Below, one piece after another: positions 1-8,009 of a stretch of DNA of 64,000 nucleotides (position 1 is the stretch's first letter; each line of letters begins with the position of its first letter). The notes below the pieces were generated by a model. The model was not told the DNA's origin. It was given only the letters and a program-made list of their open reading frames with translations, and did not search any database. The translations under genes and the position numbers were made by a program. This DNA comes from Algibacter sp. L3A6 (GTDB lineage Bacteria > Bacteroidota > Bacteroidia > Flavobacteriales > Flavobacteriaceae): the NCBI RefSeq assembly GCF_009796825.1, contig NZ_CP047030.1, positions 2,689,001 to 2,753,000 on the forward strand. The letters run 5' to 3'.

Positions 1-543
1 ATCGAGATGCGAGGTAGGCTCATCTAGAATAATTAAATCGGTATCTTGGGCTAAGGCGCGAGCAATCATAACTTTTTGAAGTTGACCGTCGCTTAATTCG
101 AAGCATTTTTTATGTTGCAAATCTTCTATATTTGTTTGAAGAATAGCTTGGTTTACAATGTTTTTATCTTGCTCAGATAGATTACCAACCCAATTGGTAT
201 AAGGTTGTCTACCTAGCGCAATAAGTTCGAAAACAGATAAGTTTTTAGATGCTACTTTTTCGGTTAAAACCAAACTTAAAACTTTGGCTAAATCTAACGG
301 ATTGTAATCTGAAATAGACTTTTCATTAATAAAAACAGTTCCAGAAAGAGGTTTTTGGACGTGTGTTAAGGTGCGTAAAAGTGTCGATTTCCCGATGCCA
401 TTTGCACCAATAAGTCCGATTAATTCTCCTTTTTTTAATTCAACATTAACCTGAGATGCCACAACCGTTTTTGCCTTTTTTGAGGCATAACCAATAGATA
501 AATCTTCGGTTTTTAAAATGATATGTGGATTTTGCTCTTTCAT
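1..543 (-). CDS. btuD: ABC transporter ATP-binding protein (cobalamin-type, BtuD/FecE family), 3' end missing
   Basis: This is the N-terminal 181 codons of a FecE/BtuD-type ATPase that would power the adjacent permease in vitamin B12 (or siderophore/haem) import at the inner membrane. Visible motifs are the Walker A GANGIGKST (about residues 46-54), an ABC signature LSDGQ near residue 145, and Walker B LIILDE (about 169-175) followed by TSHLD, where the window ends. The gene therefore continues past the left edge. The start is the ATG at 543, 46 nt after the permease stop. It is the third gene of a leftward operon: binding protein, permease, ATPase. The family assignment is firm. The cobalamin substrate is inferred from the riboswitch-controlled receptor across the divergent intergenic region. 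Confidence 0.85.
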   Translation of the reverse strand, partial: MKEQNPHIILKTEDLSIGYASKKAKTVVASQVNVELKKGELIGLIGANGIGKSTLLRTLTHVQKPLSGTVFINEKSISDYNPLDLAKVLSLVLTEKVASKNLSVFELIALGRQPYTNWVGNLSEQDKNIVNQAILQTNIEDLQHKKCFELSDGQLQKVMIARALAQDTDLIILDEPTSHLD

Positions 544-589
544 TATACAATATGGGTTTCCTGCTTTTATCTACTACTTTTTTATAATA

Positions 590-1615
590 TTAAAATACCA
601 TACCACGTTTTCTAACCAGAAGCCAAATAACAACGGGTGCTCCAATTAAAGCGGTAATGGCATTGATAGGTAAGGTGTAATCGCTATTTGGTAATTGAGC
701 AATACTATCGCAAACTAGCATAACAATTCCGCCCAGTAAAAATACGGCTGGCAATAATATTTTATGATTTGAAGTGTTAAATATTTGTCGTGTTAAATGC
801 GGTATAGCTAAGCCTATAAATGCTATTGGTCCCGTAAAAGCGGTGATTGTACCGGCAAGTAAACTGGTAGCGATTATAATTATTAAACGACTTTTTTTAA
901 TATTCAAACCTAAGCTTTTTGCATAGTTTTCTCCTAAAAGTAGAGTGTTAAGCGATTTTATGGAGCATAGACTGGCTAATATTCCGAGTACATAAATAAT
1001 TAAAAATATGGTGAGATCGCTCCACGATAAATTGCCTAAACTACCAAAACCCCAAAATACATATTGTTGTAATTGTTCTGCCGATCCAAAATAAGAAAGT
1101 ACACTAACAATAGCAGCGGTAATACTGGCAAACATTAGGCCAATAATAAGTATGGCCATGGTATCTCGAACTCTAATAGAAACCATTAAAACGGCTAGTA
1201 AAACTAAAAAACTACCTAAACTCGCCGCAATTACAATGCCCCATTTGGATACAAATAGTGATGCTAAAACGCCTCCAAACACACCAGAACCTAAAATTAC
1301 TAAAGCCACGCCTAAACTGGCTCCCGAGCTTATACCGAGAACAAATGGGCCTGCTAAGGGGTTTCTAAATAGTGTTTGCATCAATAAGCCAGAAATACCT
1401 AAACCCGAACCTACAATTATGGCGGTTATAGCTTTTGGTAAGCGGTAGTTTAAAATAATATGTTGCCAACTTTGTTGTTCTACATTGCTGTTTAGTAAAC
1501 TATTAAAAACAGCTTTTAGCGGTATTGAAACAGAGCCTAAACTAATATTCACGAAAAAGCACAACACTAAAGTTAGTGCCAATGCTAGAAATGAATAGGT
1601 ATAGGTTTTGCTCAT
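590..1615 (-). CDS. btuC: FecCD-family ABC transporter permease (probable BtuC)
   Basis: This 341-aa integral membrane permease belongs to the FecCD/BtuC family, which moves cobalamin, haem or ferric siderophores across the inner membrane as a homodimer. The sequence is almost entirely hydrophobic, with about ten membrane segments. It has family hallmarks: a LPKAITAIIVGSGLGISGLLMQTLFRNPLA-like region near residues 58-90 (RLPK...G..LG.SG...Q...RNPLA) and GPIAFIGLAIPHLTR near residue 270. The length is typical. It lies 32 nt downstream of the binding-protein gene and 46 nt upstream of the ATPase gene, so the three are probably one transcript. Substrate is inferred from context only. Confidence 0.88.
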   Translation of the reverse strand: MSKTYTYSFLALALTLVLCFFVNISLGSVSIPLKAVFNSLLNSNVEQQSWQHIILNYRLPKAITAIIVGSGLGISGLLMQTLFRNPLAGPFVLGISSGASLGVALVILGSGVFGGVLASLFVSKWGIVIAASLGSFLVLLAVLMVSIRVRDTMAILIIGLMFASITAAIVSVLSYFGSAEQLQQYVFWGFGSLGNLSWSDLTIFLIIYVLGILASLCSIKSLNTLLLGENYAKSLGLNIKKSRLIIIIATSLLAGTITAFTGPIAFIGLAIPHLTRQIFNTSNHKILLPAVFLLGGIVMLVCDSIAQLPNSDYTLPINAITALIGAPVVIWLLVRKRGMVF

Positions 1616-1647
1616 TATTTGTGTTTAATAACTGTATGAAATATGGT

Positions 1648-2790
1648 TTACTCTAAAGGTTTAAAGAAAAAAAGATTGTAGTCTGTTAATAGTTCTGGGT
1701 GACAAATTTTTATCAAATCTTTCAATACTAAATCTGGACGGCTCATGCCTAATTCAAAATATAAAACGCCTCCTGTTGCGCCAGTTGTATTGTTTGTAGT
1801 GTAAATGTTTTTGTTTTTAAAAGCTTTAAATTCGGCATTGTGAGCGCTTGCATTTTTCAGTTTTTCTAGACTAGAATAATTGGATGGGCTTAACCAAATA
1901 TCGGCATCTTGAGCTTTCATAAAAACAGATTCAAAATTAAGCTGTAAACTCCCTGTGCCTTTAGAATCGTTCCATAAATAATCGGTATTGGCATCTCTTA
2001 GTAATTGCGCCTCTGTACTTGTTCCGTTAGGTAAATACCAAATGTCATTATGCATGGCGCCACTTAAAATAGTAGGTCTATTTTTTACATTTTTAGCTAG
2101 TTTTTTAGCATTTAAGTATTCGGTTTCAATGCGGTTAAAAATAGAATCGGCTTCTTTTTCTTTGTTGAAAAGTACACCAAAAAACTTAATCCATTCTGCT
2201 TTTGCAAGTGGCGACTCTTCCACCCAATCTCCATTGAAAATCACGGGGATTCCTGCGCGCTCAATAAGGTCTAAAGAGCGGTTGTTACCATCGATACCAA
2301 AACCAACCACTAAATCGGGATTTAATTCTAAAAGCACTTCGGTGTTTATGCCTTCATTTTTGCCAAGCTCTCTAATAGTGCCACTATCAACTCTAGGTCT
2401 TATTTTTTCCGAAGAAATATATTTTGTACCTGGGAAACCTACCAAAGTTTGTTCTACGCCTAAAAGTTCTAAAGCCGGAAGGTGTGTGGTAGATGTTACC
2501 ACAATTTTTTTAATGGGTAAGGAAATTGTGTTATCCGCTTGTCTGTCATCACCATAATTTGCTAAAACGTATTTAAAAGTAGTTTCGGCATTTGGCCATG
2601 GAGATTTAATTTCTAAAGTTTTGTACATGCCTAGATCTTTTATTGAAAAGCCTTTGGCGTATTTTAATTTTACTTCTTTTGCTACAAAAGCTTCTGTAGT
2701 ACTTTCTTTCTCTTTTTTACAAGAAAAAAAGCCAATTAGAACAAAAAATAAAATAGACGATACGTACTTTTTTTGTAACAATAGTGACAT
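1648..2790 (-). CDS. btuF: Periplasmic cobalamin-binding lipoprotein (BtuF-like) of the ABC importer
   Basis: This 380-aa substrate-binding protein carries a lipoprotein signal with the lipobox cysteine at residue 24 (FFSC). The PF01497 (periplasmic binding protein) fold is suggested by the segment around residues 85-200, which includes IKKIVVTSTTHLPALELLG, LNPDLVVGFG and AGIPVIF. It is longer than enterobacterial BtuF because of an N-terminal extension of about 80 residues, seen in Bacteroidota homologues. It is the first gene of the leftward BtuFCD-type operon and would pass ligand from the TonB receptor to the permease. No riboswitch was seen on this strand upstream of it. A haem or siderophore ligand cannot be excluded from sequence alone. 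Confidence 0.83.
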   Translation of the reverse strand: MSLLLQKKYVSSILFFVLIGFFSCKKEKESTTEAFVAKEVKLKYAKGFSIKDLGMYKTLEIKSPWPNAETTFKYVLANYGDDRQADNTISLPIKKIVVTSTTHLPALELLGVEQTLVGFPGTKYISSEKIRPRVDSGTIRELGKNEGINTEVLLELNPDLVVGFGIDGNNRSLDLIERAGIPVIFNGDWVEESPLAKAEWIKFFGVLFNKEKEADSIFNRIETEYLNAKKLAKNVKNRPTILSGAMHNDIWYLPNGTSTEAQLLRDANTDYLWNDSKGTGSLQLNFESVFMKAQDADIWLSPSNYSSLEKLKNASAHNAEFKAFKNKNIYTTNNTTGATGGVLYFELGMSRPDLVLKDLIKICHPELLTDYNLFFFKPLE

Positions 2791-2832
2791 TGATATGGGG
2801 TGGTTTTTTTAACTTTAGATAAAATTTCTATT

Positions 2833-2940
2833 ATGAGAAACGGTTCAAATTTAACAATATATATAGTAGGAGGAATTATAATACTGCATTTTTTAATTGG
2901 TTTTATTTACCTTGTTTATAAATTGAACAAGAAAAAGTGA
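2833..2940 (+). CDS. Candidate small single-pass membrane protein, 35 aa
   Basis: An open frame of 35 codons runs from the ATG at 2833 to the TGA at 2938-2940. The product has a short polar N-terminus (MRNGSN), one strongly hydrophobic stretch of about 22 residues (YIVGGIIILHFLIGFIYLVY), and a basic tail KLNKKK. This is a textbook positive-inside single-span small protein. It sits between the divergent btuF gene and the promoter of the B12 riboswitch transcript. A weak -7-like box (TAACTTTA, 2810-2817) precedes it. I do not recognise the family. The TM plus Lys-tail composition argues against a random ORF, but expression is unproven. Confidence 0.5.
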   Translation: MRNGSNLTIYIVGGIIILHFLIGFIYLVYKLNKKK

Positions 2941-2970
2941 ATTTCATTAGTCTGCATTTAAAAAAGAATC

Positions 2971-2978
2971 TACTTTTG
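2971..2978 (+). promoter_or_regulatory. Bacteroidota -7 promoter box for the riboswitch transcript
   Basis: TACTTTTG matches the Bacteroidota consensus TAnnTTTG and lies just before the cobalamin aptamer, which places the transcription start near 2983-2986. The -33 TTG is not clear. Confidence 0.5.
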
Positions 2979-2984
2979 CAAAGA

Positions 2985-3210
2985 ATTTTGGTTTCATTCA
3001 GTACGTGCTGAATGAATTAAAAGGGAATCTAGTTAAAATCTAGGACTGTTCCCGCAACTGTAAGTTTTTATCGAAATATTTTCGGTACTTCTTTAGAAGA
3101 TGTTATTAACTTCAAAACCACTGGTATTAACTGGGAAGGTAAGATAACATAAAATAAGTCAGGAGACCTGCCATTTTCATCATCTAAAACAACTCTCGGG
3201 TAAAGAGTTT
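2985..3210 (+). promoter_or_regulatory. Cobalamin (adenosylcobalamin-type) riboswitch
   Basis: All sequence hallmarks of the B12 riboswitch are present in order. There is a 5' hairpin (CATTCAG..CTGAATG), the GGGAATC segment, the core GGACTGTTCCCGCAACTGTAA-like stretch (3042-3064), the CCACTGG...CTGGGAAGG arm (3118-3139), and the B12 box AGTCAGGAGACCTGCC at 3157-3172. A hairpin of AACTCT with AGAGTT at 3191-3209 ends 10 nt before the btuB ATG and is probably part of the expression platform, masking translation initiation. It should repress the downstream receptor operon when B12 is abundant. Confidence 0.95.
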
Positions 3211-3219
3211 TAAAGATTT

Positions 3220-5067
3220 ATGAAGCAGATTTTTACATATTTAATTTTAGGTTTAGGCGTTTGTAGCGGTGTACAAGCACAGGTTGATGCTGTTCAAAAA
3301 CTAGATGCTGTAATTTTAAGCGATAGTAAATTAAAAAACTATGCTGCTGGTATAAAAATTGAAAAACTTACCGACTCTGTTTTAAACAATAACGCCACAT
3401 CTTTAACTAATTTATTGGCTTTTAACTCTAATATTTATTTTAAAGAAAATGGTGCCGGTATGGTGTCGTCGCCTTCTTTTAGAGGTACAACAGCGTCGCA
3501 AACAGCCGTAATTTGGAATGGAATTAATATTAATTCACAATTAAACGGCCAAACGGACTTTAATACCGTAAATACTTCAAATTATAGTTCTATAGATATT
3601 AGAAGTGGTGGTGGTAGCGTACAATATGGCAGTGGTTCTATTGGTGGTAGCATTCATTTAAATAATGATTTAAAATTTAGTAATCATGCTGAAACTCGCA
3701 TAAAAACGGGTTATGGCAGTTTTAATTCTAAAAATTTAGGTGTTAATTCTTCCTTCGGAAGTGAAGCTTGGACGGCAAATATTGGAGTAGATTATGTAGA
3801 CTCTGATAACGACTATAAATACCTTGGTACCGATAGTGTAAATGAAAACGGTGAGTTCCATAATTTAAACATGAATGTGAATTTGGGCGTTTTTATTTCC
3901 GATAAGGATATTTTAAAACTATACCACCAAAGTTATTTTGGCGAGCGTAATTTTTCTGGCACTCTAGTTGGGCCTTCTCGTAGCAAATATGAGGACGAAA
4001 ACTTTAGATCTATGTTAGAATGGTCGAGAATTATTGGTAAATTTAGTTCACGATTAAAAGTGGTTCATTTACACGAAATGTTTAAATATTTCGAGAATAA
4101 GGATAAAGACAATTATAGTTTAGGAAAAGTAAATACATTATTAATTAATCATAGTTTTAATGTGAGTTTTAATGAGAAACTTCAATTTAAAACCATATTA
4201 GAATATTCAAATTCAAAAGGAAACGGAGATAGTTTTAAGGAACCGGTAAGAAACGTATTTTCTACAACAGCGTTGCTTAATCACGAACCTAATAACTCGA
4301 TAAGTTATGGCGTTAACCTAAGACAAGATTTTACAACAGGAGGTGAGAGACCCTTTGTATTTTCAGTTGATGCTGGTTTTGATTTATTTGAACATTATCA
4401 GATTCAAATAAACGGTTCTAAAAACTACCGTATTCCTACTTTTAACGATTTGTATTGGCAACCAGGCGGAAATTTAGATCTGGTTCCAGAATCGTCTTAC
4501 CAAATAGATTTAGGGCAAAACTTTAATTATCCTAATTTTAATGTAAAACTTAATGGCTATTATATCAATACTGAAGATATGATACAGTGGCAACCAAACA
4601 GTACTGGCCTATGGTCACCTATAAATATTGGAGAAGTAGCAAGTTATGGAGCCGAAGTAGAGATAAAATCGCATTACAACATTAATGAGCATCAATTTAA
4701 TGTCTCTGGGCATTACTCTTACACTGTTTCTGAAGATTTAGAAACGAATAAACAACTTATTTATGTGCCGTTTCATAAAGGGAACTTAGCCTTGGCCTAC
4801 AATTATAAGGCTGTTACAGTGTTTTATCAGCACATGTTTAATGGAGATGTTTTTACTACAGCAGATAATCTAGAAGGACGTTTTACTTCTTTAAACGGTT
4901 ATGATGTGGGGAATATGGGTTGTAATTACACTTTTTTTAAGAACACAAAAAACGAACTAGAAATAGGGATTACTCTGAAAAATATATTTAATGAAGTTTA
5001 CGAAAACGTAGCTTTTAGGCCTATGCCCAATAGAAATTTTAATATTCAAATCAACTATAAATTCTAA
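3220..5067 (+). CDS. btuB: TonB-dependent outer-membrane cobalamin receptor (BtuB-like)
   Basis: This 615-aa TonB-dependent receptor has a signal peptide (about residues 1-20, ending VQAQ), a plug domain around residues 40-155 (including PSFRGTTASQTAVIWNG and the IDIRSGGGSVQYGSGSIGG type motif), and a 22-strand-type barrel ending in the aromatic NIQINYKF. The length matches BtuB rather than the far longer SusC proteins, and there is no N-terminal carboxypeptidase-like extension. The start is ATG 3220, immediately after the cobalamin riboswitch, which identifies the substrate with good confidence. A lipoprotein gene begins 10 nt after its stop, so the two are co-transcribed. Confidence 0.93.
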   Translation: MKQIFTYLILGLGVCSGVQAQVDAVQKLDAVILSDSKLKNYAAGIKIEKLTDSVLNNNATSLTNLLAFNSNIYFKENGAGMVSSPSFRGTTASQTAVIWNGININSQLNGQTDFNTVNTSNYSSIDIRSGGGSVQYGSGSIGGSIHLNNDLKFSNHAETRIKTGYGSFNSKNLGVNSSFGSEAWTANIGVDYVDSDNDYKYLGTDSVNENGEFHNLNMNVNLGVFISDKDILKLYHQSYFGERNFSGTLVGPSRSKYEDENFRSMLEWSRIIGKFSSRLKVVHLHEMFKYFENKDKDNYSLGKVNTLLINHSFNVSFNEKLQFKTILEYSNSKGNGDSFKEPVRNVFSTTALLNHEPNNSISYGVNLRQDFTTGGERPFVFSVDAGFDLFEHYQIQINGSKNYRIPTFNDLYWQPGGNLDLVPESSYQIDLGQNFNYPNFNVKLNGYYINTEDMIQWQPNSTGLWSPINIGEVASYGAEVEIKSHYNINEHQFNVSGHYSYTVSEDLETNKQLIYVPFHKGNLALAYNYKAVTVFYQHMFNGDVFTTADNLEGRFTSLNGYDVGNMGCNYTFFKNTKNELEIGITLKNIFNEVYENVAFRPMPNRNFNIQINYKF

Positions 5068-5077
5068 TAAATTAAAA

Positions 5078-6130
5078 ATGAAGAAAATTATTTTATCACT
5101 TTTATCAGTATCACTTTTTGTCTTTTCATGTTCTAATGACGATGATGGCGATGTGCAATTACCATTAGGCGACTATGATAATGGTATTTTAGTTAGTTCG
5201 GAAGGTGGACCAGCATCTGTATCTTATATTTCAGATGATTACATGACTGTAGAAAATGAAATTTATTACAATGTAAATTCAGAAAATTTAGGTGTGTATT
5301 TACAATCTATTGGTTTTAACGGCGATTTAGCTTATATCATTTCTGATAACGCTAACACAATTACTGTAGTAAATAGATATACATTTTTAAAACAAGCTGA
5401 AATTTCAACAGGTTTACTAACTCCAAGATACATTACTTTTTTAAACGGTAAAGGGTATGTAACAAACTGGGGAGACGGTACGGATACTGCAGACGATTTT
5501 ATTGCTGAAATCGATTTAACTACAAACACTGTAACAAGTACTATTGCAATAGGTGAAGGGCCAGAAAGAATTTTGGCTAAAGGCGATAATTTATATGTAT
5601 CACACAAAGGAGGTTATAATATTAATAACATTATTTCTGTAATTGATACTACAGATGATAGTATTGAAACTATAACAGTTAATGATGCTCCAGATGAAAT
5701 AGCTTTTGATTCTAACGGAAACTTAGTTGTTTTATGTAGTGGTGATACTAGATCTTGGGTAGCTGATTATGTAGAAACAGCGGCCTCTATTACAAGAATT
5801 AATACAACTACAGATACTGTTATTGAAACACTTGAGTTTGCAGCAGGTTTACACCCAAGCCAAATGGCACATGATGATGACGAGGTTTATTACGCTATGA
5901 GTAATAAAATATACGAGTTGGATGATGATGAGTCAACTTTACCAACAACATCTATTTTGGAAATTGCTGATATTTATCTTTACGGACTATCTGTTGATGA
6001 TGATAAAATTTATGTAACAAATGCAAGTTTTACAGCACAAAGTGAATTGTTAATTTACGATTTAGATAGCGCTACTTTACTTGAGACTTTTAATGTTGGT
6101 CTTGGTGCATCGAAAATTTACTTTAACTAA
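5078..6130 (+). CDS. Surface lipoprotein with YncE/DUF5074-type beta-propeller (BtuG-like)
   Basis: This is a 350-aa lipoprotein with the lipobox cysteine at residue 18, followed by SNDDDGD, an acidic tract like the Bacteroidota surface-export signal. The rest consists of repeated blades of about 40-45 residues, each with a TNTVTSTIAIGEGPE- or DDSIETITVNDAPDE-like unit, typical of a YncE/DUF5074 seven-bladed propeller. In gut Bacteroides the BtuG propeller lipoproteins cap BtuB and bind B12 extremely tightly. This gene has the same fold class and lies 10 nt behind btuB under the riboswitch, so a BtuG role is a well-founded inference. The fold call is stronger than the functional equivalence. 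Confidence 0.82.
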   Translation: MKKIILSLLSVSLFVFSCSNDDDGDVQLPLGDYDNGILVSSEGGPASVSYISDDYMTVENEIYYNVNSENLGVYLQSIGFNGDLAYIISDNANTITVVNRYTFLKQAEISTGLLTPRYITFLNGKGYVTNWGDGTDTADDFIAEIDLTTNTVTSTIAIGEGPERILAKGDNLYVSHKGGYNINNIISVIDTTDDSIETITVNDAPDEIAFDSNGNLVVLCSGDTRSWVADYVETAASITRINTTTDTVIETLEFAAGLHPSQMAHDDDEVYYAMSNKIYELDDDESTLPTTSILEIADIYLYGLSVDDDKIYVTNASFTAQSELLIYDLDSATLLETFNVGLGASKIYFN

Positions 6131-6147
6131 TATCTAAACTTTTACTA

Positions 6148-6181
6148 GTCCTGATACATCCTAATGTATCAGGACATTTTT
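6148..6181 (+). terminator. Intrinsic terminator-like hairpin after the BtuG-like gene
   Basis: GTCCTGATACAT and ATGTATCAGGAC form a perfect 12-bp stem with loop CCTA, followed by a T-rich run (ATTTTT). It separates the BtuG-like gene from the T9SS gene 120 nt downstream, so read-through or a separate promoter must serve the latter. Confidence 0.8.
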
Positions 6182-6254
6182 AGAAAAACAACAATAACAT
6201 ATTAAGAACAGTTGCACTTTGTGACTGTTTTTTTTACACCTAATTTAAAAAATC

Positions 6255-7223
6255 ATGAAGCAAAATTCCCTCAATTTATTACTTTTTGTACTATTTAGTT
6301 TATCTGTTAATGCGCAATCTTACGCACCAAAAGCTGGTGCAGATGGCTCTACAGCAATTCATCTTGATTCTGAAGATCTAGTAGCTTGGGCTACAGGTGT
6401 AGAAGTGGTTCGCGGACCTCAAAATATTGCAAACCCAACAGGGCCGTTGGCAACTGTTGGTGAGGCAGATAATGCCATTGGAAAGTCTAATGGTGTGATA
6501 GTGAGTCTTGGTGATGGAGGAACTGCGGTTTTAACTTTTGTAAACCCTATAGTTAATAATGTGGGGTTCGATTTTGCTGTTTTTGAAAATAGCTTTAGTG
6601 ATACATTTTTAGAATTAGCTTTTGTTGAAGTGAGTTCTGATGGTGCTAACTTTTTTAGATTTCCATCGCATAGTCAAACCCAAACAGATACTCAGGTTGG
6701 AGGTTTTGGAAGCATAGACCCAACTTACATTAATAATTTAGCAGGCAAATATAGAGCGAGTTACGGCACTCCTTTCGATTTAGATGATATTACAGATAAT
6801 GTTTTATTGAACAAAAATGCCATTACTCATGTAAAACTTATTGATGTTATTGGCACTATTGATCCTGCGTATGCATCATACGATAGTTATGGAAATGTAG
6901 TTAACGATCCTTACGCGACACCTTTTGGTTCTTCTGGTTTCGATTTAGATGCTATTGGTGTGTTAAAGCAAGTTACGCTAAGCTTAAATGATAAAACGGC
7001 AACTAATGCTTTAGGATTGTATCCTAACCCTGCAACGTCTCAATTATATGTTTCTAAATCTGGAACTGTTACTATCTATTCGGTTACAGGTAAATTAGTA
7101 CTTAAGCAATTGGTGGGTAATAAAGCAACGCCTATAAGTGTTGCTCGATTAAATTCTGGTGTATATATTGTGAAGTTAACCACAACAGAAGGTGTACTTA
7201 CACAGAAATTAATAAAGAACTAA
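6255..7223 (+). CDS. T9SS-secreted cell-surface protein of the B12 locus
   Basis: This 322-aa protein has a signal peptide (about 1-20, ending VNAQ). A central domain of about 220 residues contains DNAIG, VSLGDGGTAVLTF, DFAVFENSF, FVEVSSDGANFFRFPSH and SGFDLDAIGVL. The last 75 residues or so are a T9SS type A sorting tail (LYPNPATSQLYV ... SGVYIVKLTT). The domain resembles cell-surface proteins I know from cobalamin-riboswitch operons in other phyla, but I cannot name a defined family. It lies downstream of btuB and the propeller gene and upstream of a DUF71 enzyme, so an extracellular role in capturing corrinoids or corrinoid-carrying protein is plausible but inferred. Confidence 0.72.
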   Translation: MKQNSLNLLLFVLFSLSVNAQSYAPKAGADGSTAIHLDSEDLVAWATGVEVVRGPQNIANPTGPLATVGEADNAIGKSNGVIVSLGDGGTAVLTFVNPIVNNVGFDFAVFENSFSDTFLELAFVEVSSDGANFFRFPSHSQTQTDTQVGGFGSIDPTYINNLAGKYRASYGTPFDLDDITDNVLLNKNAITHVKLIDVIGTIDPAYASYDSYGNVVNDPYATPFGSSGFDLDAIGVLKQVTLSLNDKTATNALGLYPNPATSQLYVSKSGTVTIYSVTGKLVLKQLVGNKATPISVARLNSGVYIVKLTTTEGVLTQKLIKN

Positions 7224-7253
7224 ATAGAATACGCATTGTATTTTTATAAAAAG

Positions 7254-7281
7254 AAATGCCACCTATTATGGTGGCATTTTT
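7254..7281. terminator. Bidirectional terminator between convergent genes
   Basis: AAATGCCACC and GGTGGCATTT form a 10-bp stem around TATTAT, flanked by A-runs on the left and T-runs on the right. It can therefore end both the rightward T9SS gene and the leftward DUF71 gene, whose stop codon abuts it. Confidence 0.85.
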
Positions 7282-8009
7282 TATGTTGTTTGGTTTGGTA
7301 TTAGATCACAATACCAAACGCCATATTTATCTGCAGAACAGACTGTGTTGTTATCGGTTTTAGGTGTATCATATTCGCGATATACTTTTTCGCCTATAGT
7401 GAAAGGTATCGGGTTTTCAAAAATAGGACCGTCGAAACAAAAAGTATGGAATTCGCCATTTTCCCCACAAGGATCAACACCTTCTGGTAGATTAGCTATA
7501 AAATTTTCATCTATAATTGTACCTACAAAATCGGCATCGAAATATTTAGAATTAGCACAAACTATAATAGTTTTAAAACCTAAATTTAAAAACTCGGTAA
7601 GGAGTGTTTTAGTGTCTTTTTTCCAAATAGGAAATACTGTTTTAATGTTGTGCTTGGCTAAATTGTTTTCTCTATAAGTGCGCAAATCTTCCAAGAAAAT
7701 GTCACCAAAAGCACTGTGTGTAAAACCATCGGCTTTGAGTTGCGATACGGTTTTAAGCATAACATCCTCATAAATTTCCATGCTAGGCATTTCGGGAAGC
7801 TCTATAAGGCTCGCTTTAATGTTTAAGGCTTTGGTTTGGGCTAATAGTAAATCTGTTCTAAGCCCGTGCATAGACACTCTATTGTAGTGGCTGTTTACGG
7901 TTGTTACTAATTGCTCTATAGAATAATCTTGATTTTGTTGTAAATAATAAAGAGCTAAGGCAGAATCTTTGCCCGAGCTCCAGTTAAAATACGTTTTATG
8001 TTTTTGCAT
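7281..8009 (-). CDS. DUF71/ATP_bind_4 PP-loop enzyme (diphthine-ammonia ligase family, B12-associated type)
   Basis: This 242-aa N-type ATP pyrophosphatase has the PP-loop motif SSGKDSA at residues 11-17 and the family signature DPCGENGEFHTF near residue 180. Archaeal and eukaryotic members (Dph6) amidate diphthine. Bacteria lack diphthamide, and comparative genomics has linked one bacterial DUF71 subgroup to B12 salvage. Its position beside a complete B12 uptake locus fits that subgroup, so a ligase or amidase step on a corrinoid is the best inference. It starts at 8009, overlapping the stop of the upstream S41 protease gene by 1 nt (TAATG), which implies translational coupling. Confidence 0.82.
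   Translation of the reverse strand: MQKHKTYFNWSSGKDSALALYYLQQNQDYSIEQLVTTVNSHYNRVSMHGLRTDLLLAQTKALNIKASLIELPEMPSMEIYEDVMLKTVSQLKADGFTHSAFGDIFLEDLRTYRENNLAKHNIKTVFPIWKKDTKTLLTEFLNLGFKTIIVCANSKYFDADFVGTIIDENFIANLPEGVDPCGENGEFHTFCFDGPIFENPIPFTIGEKVYREYDTPKTDNNTVCSADKYGVWYCDLIPNQTT

Noticed and set aside
1988..2557. Rightward 189-aa ORF within btuF
   Set aside because: It lies wholly antisense to a well-supported gene and has no recognisable domain.
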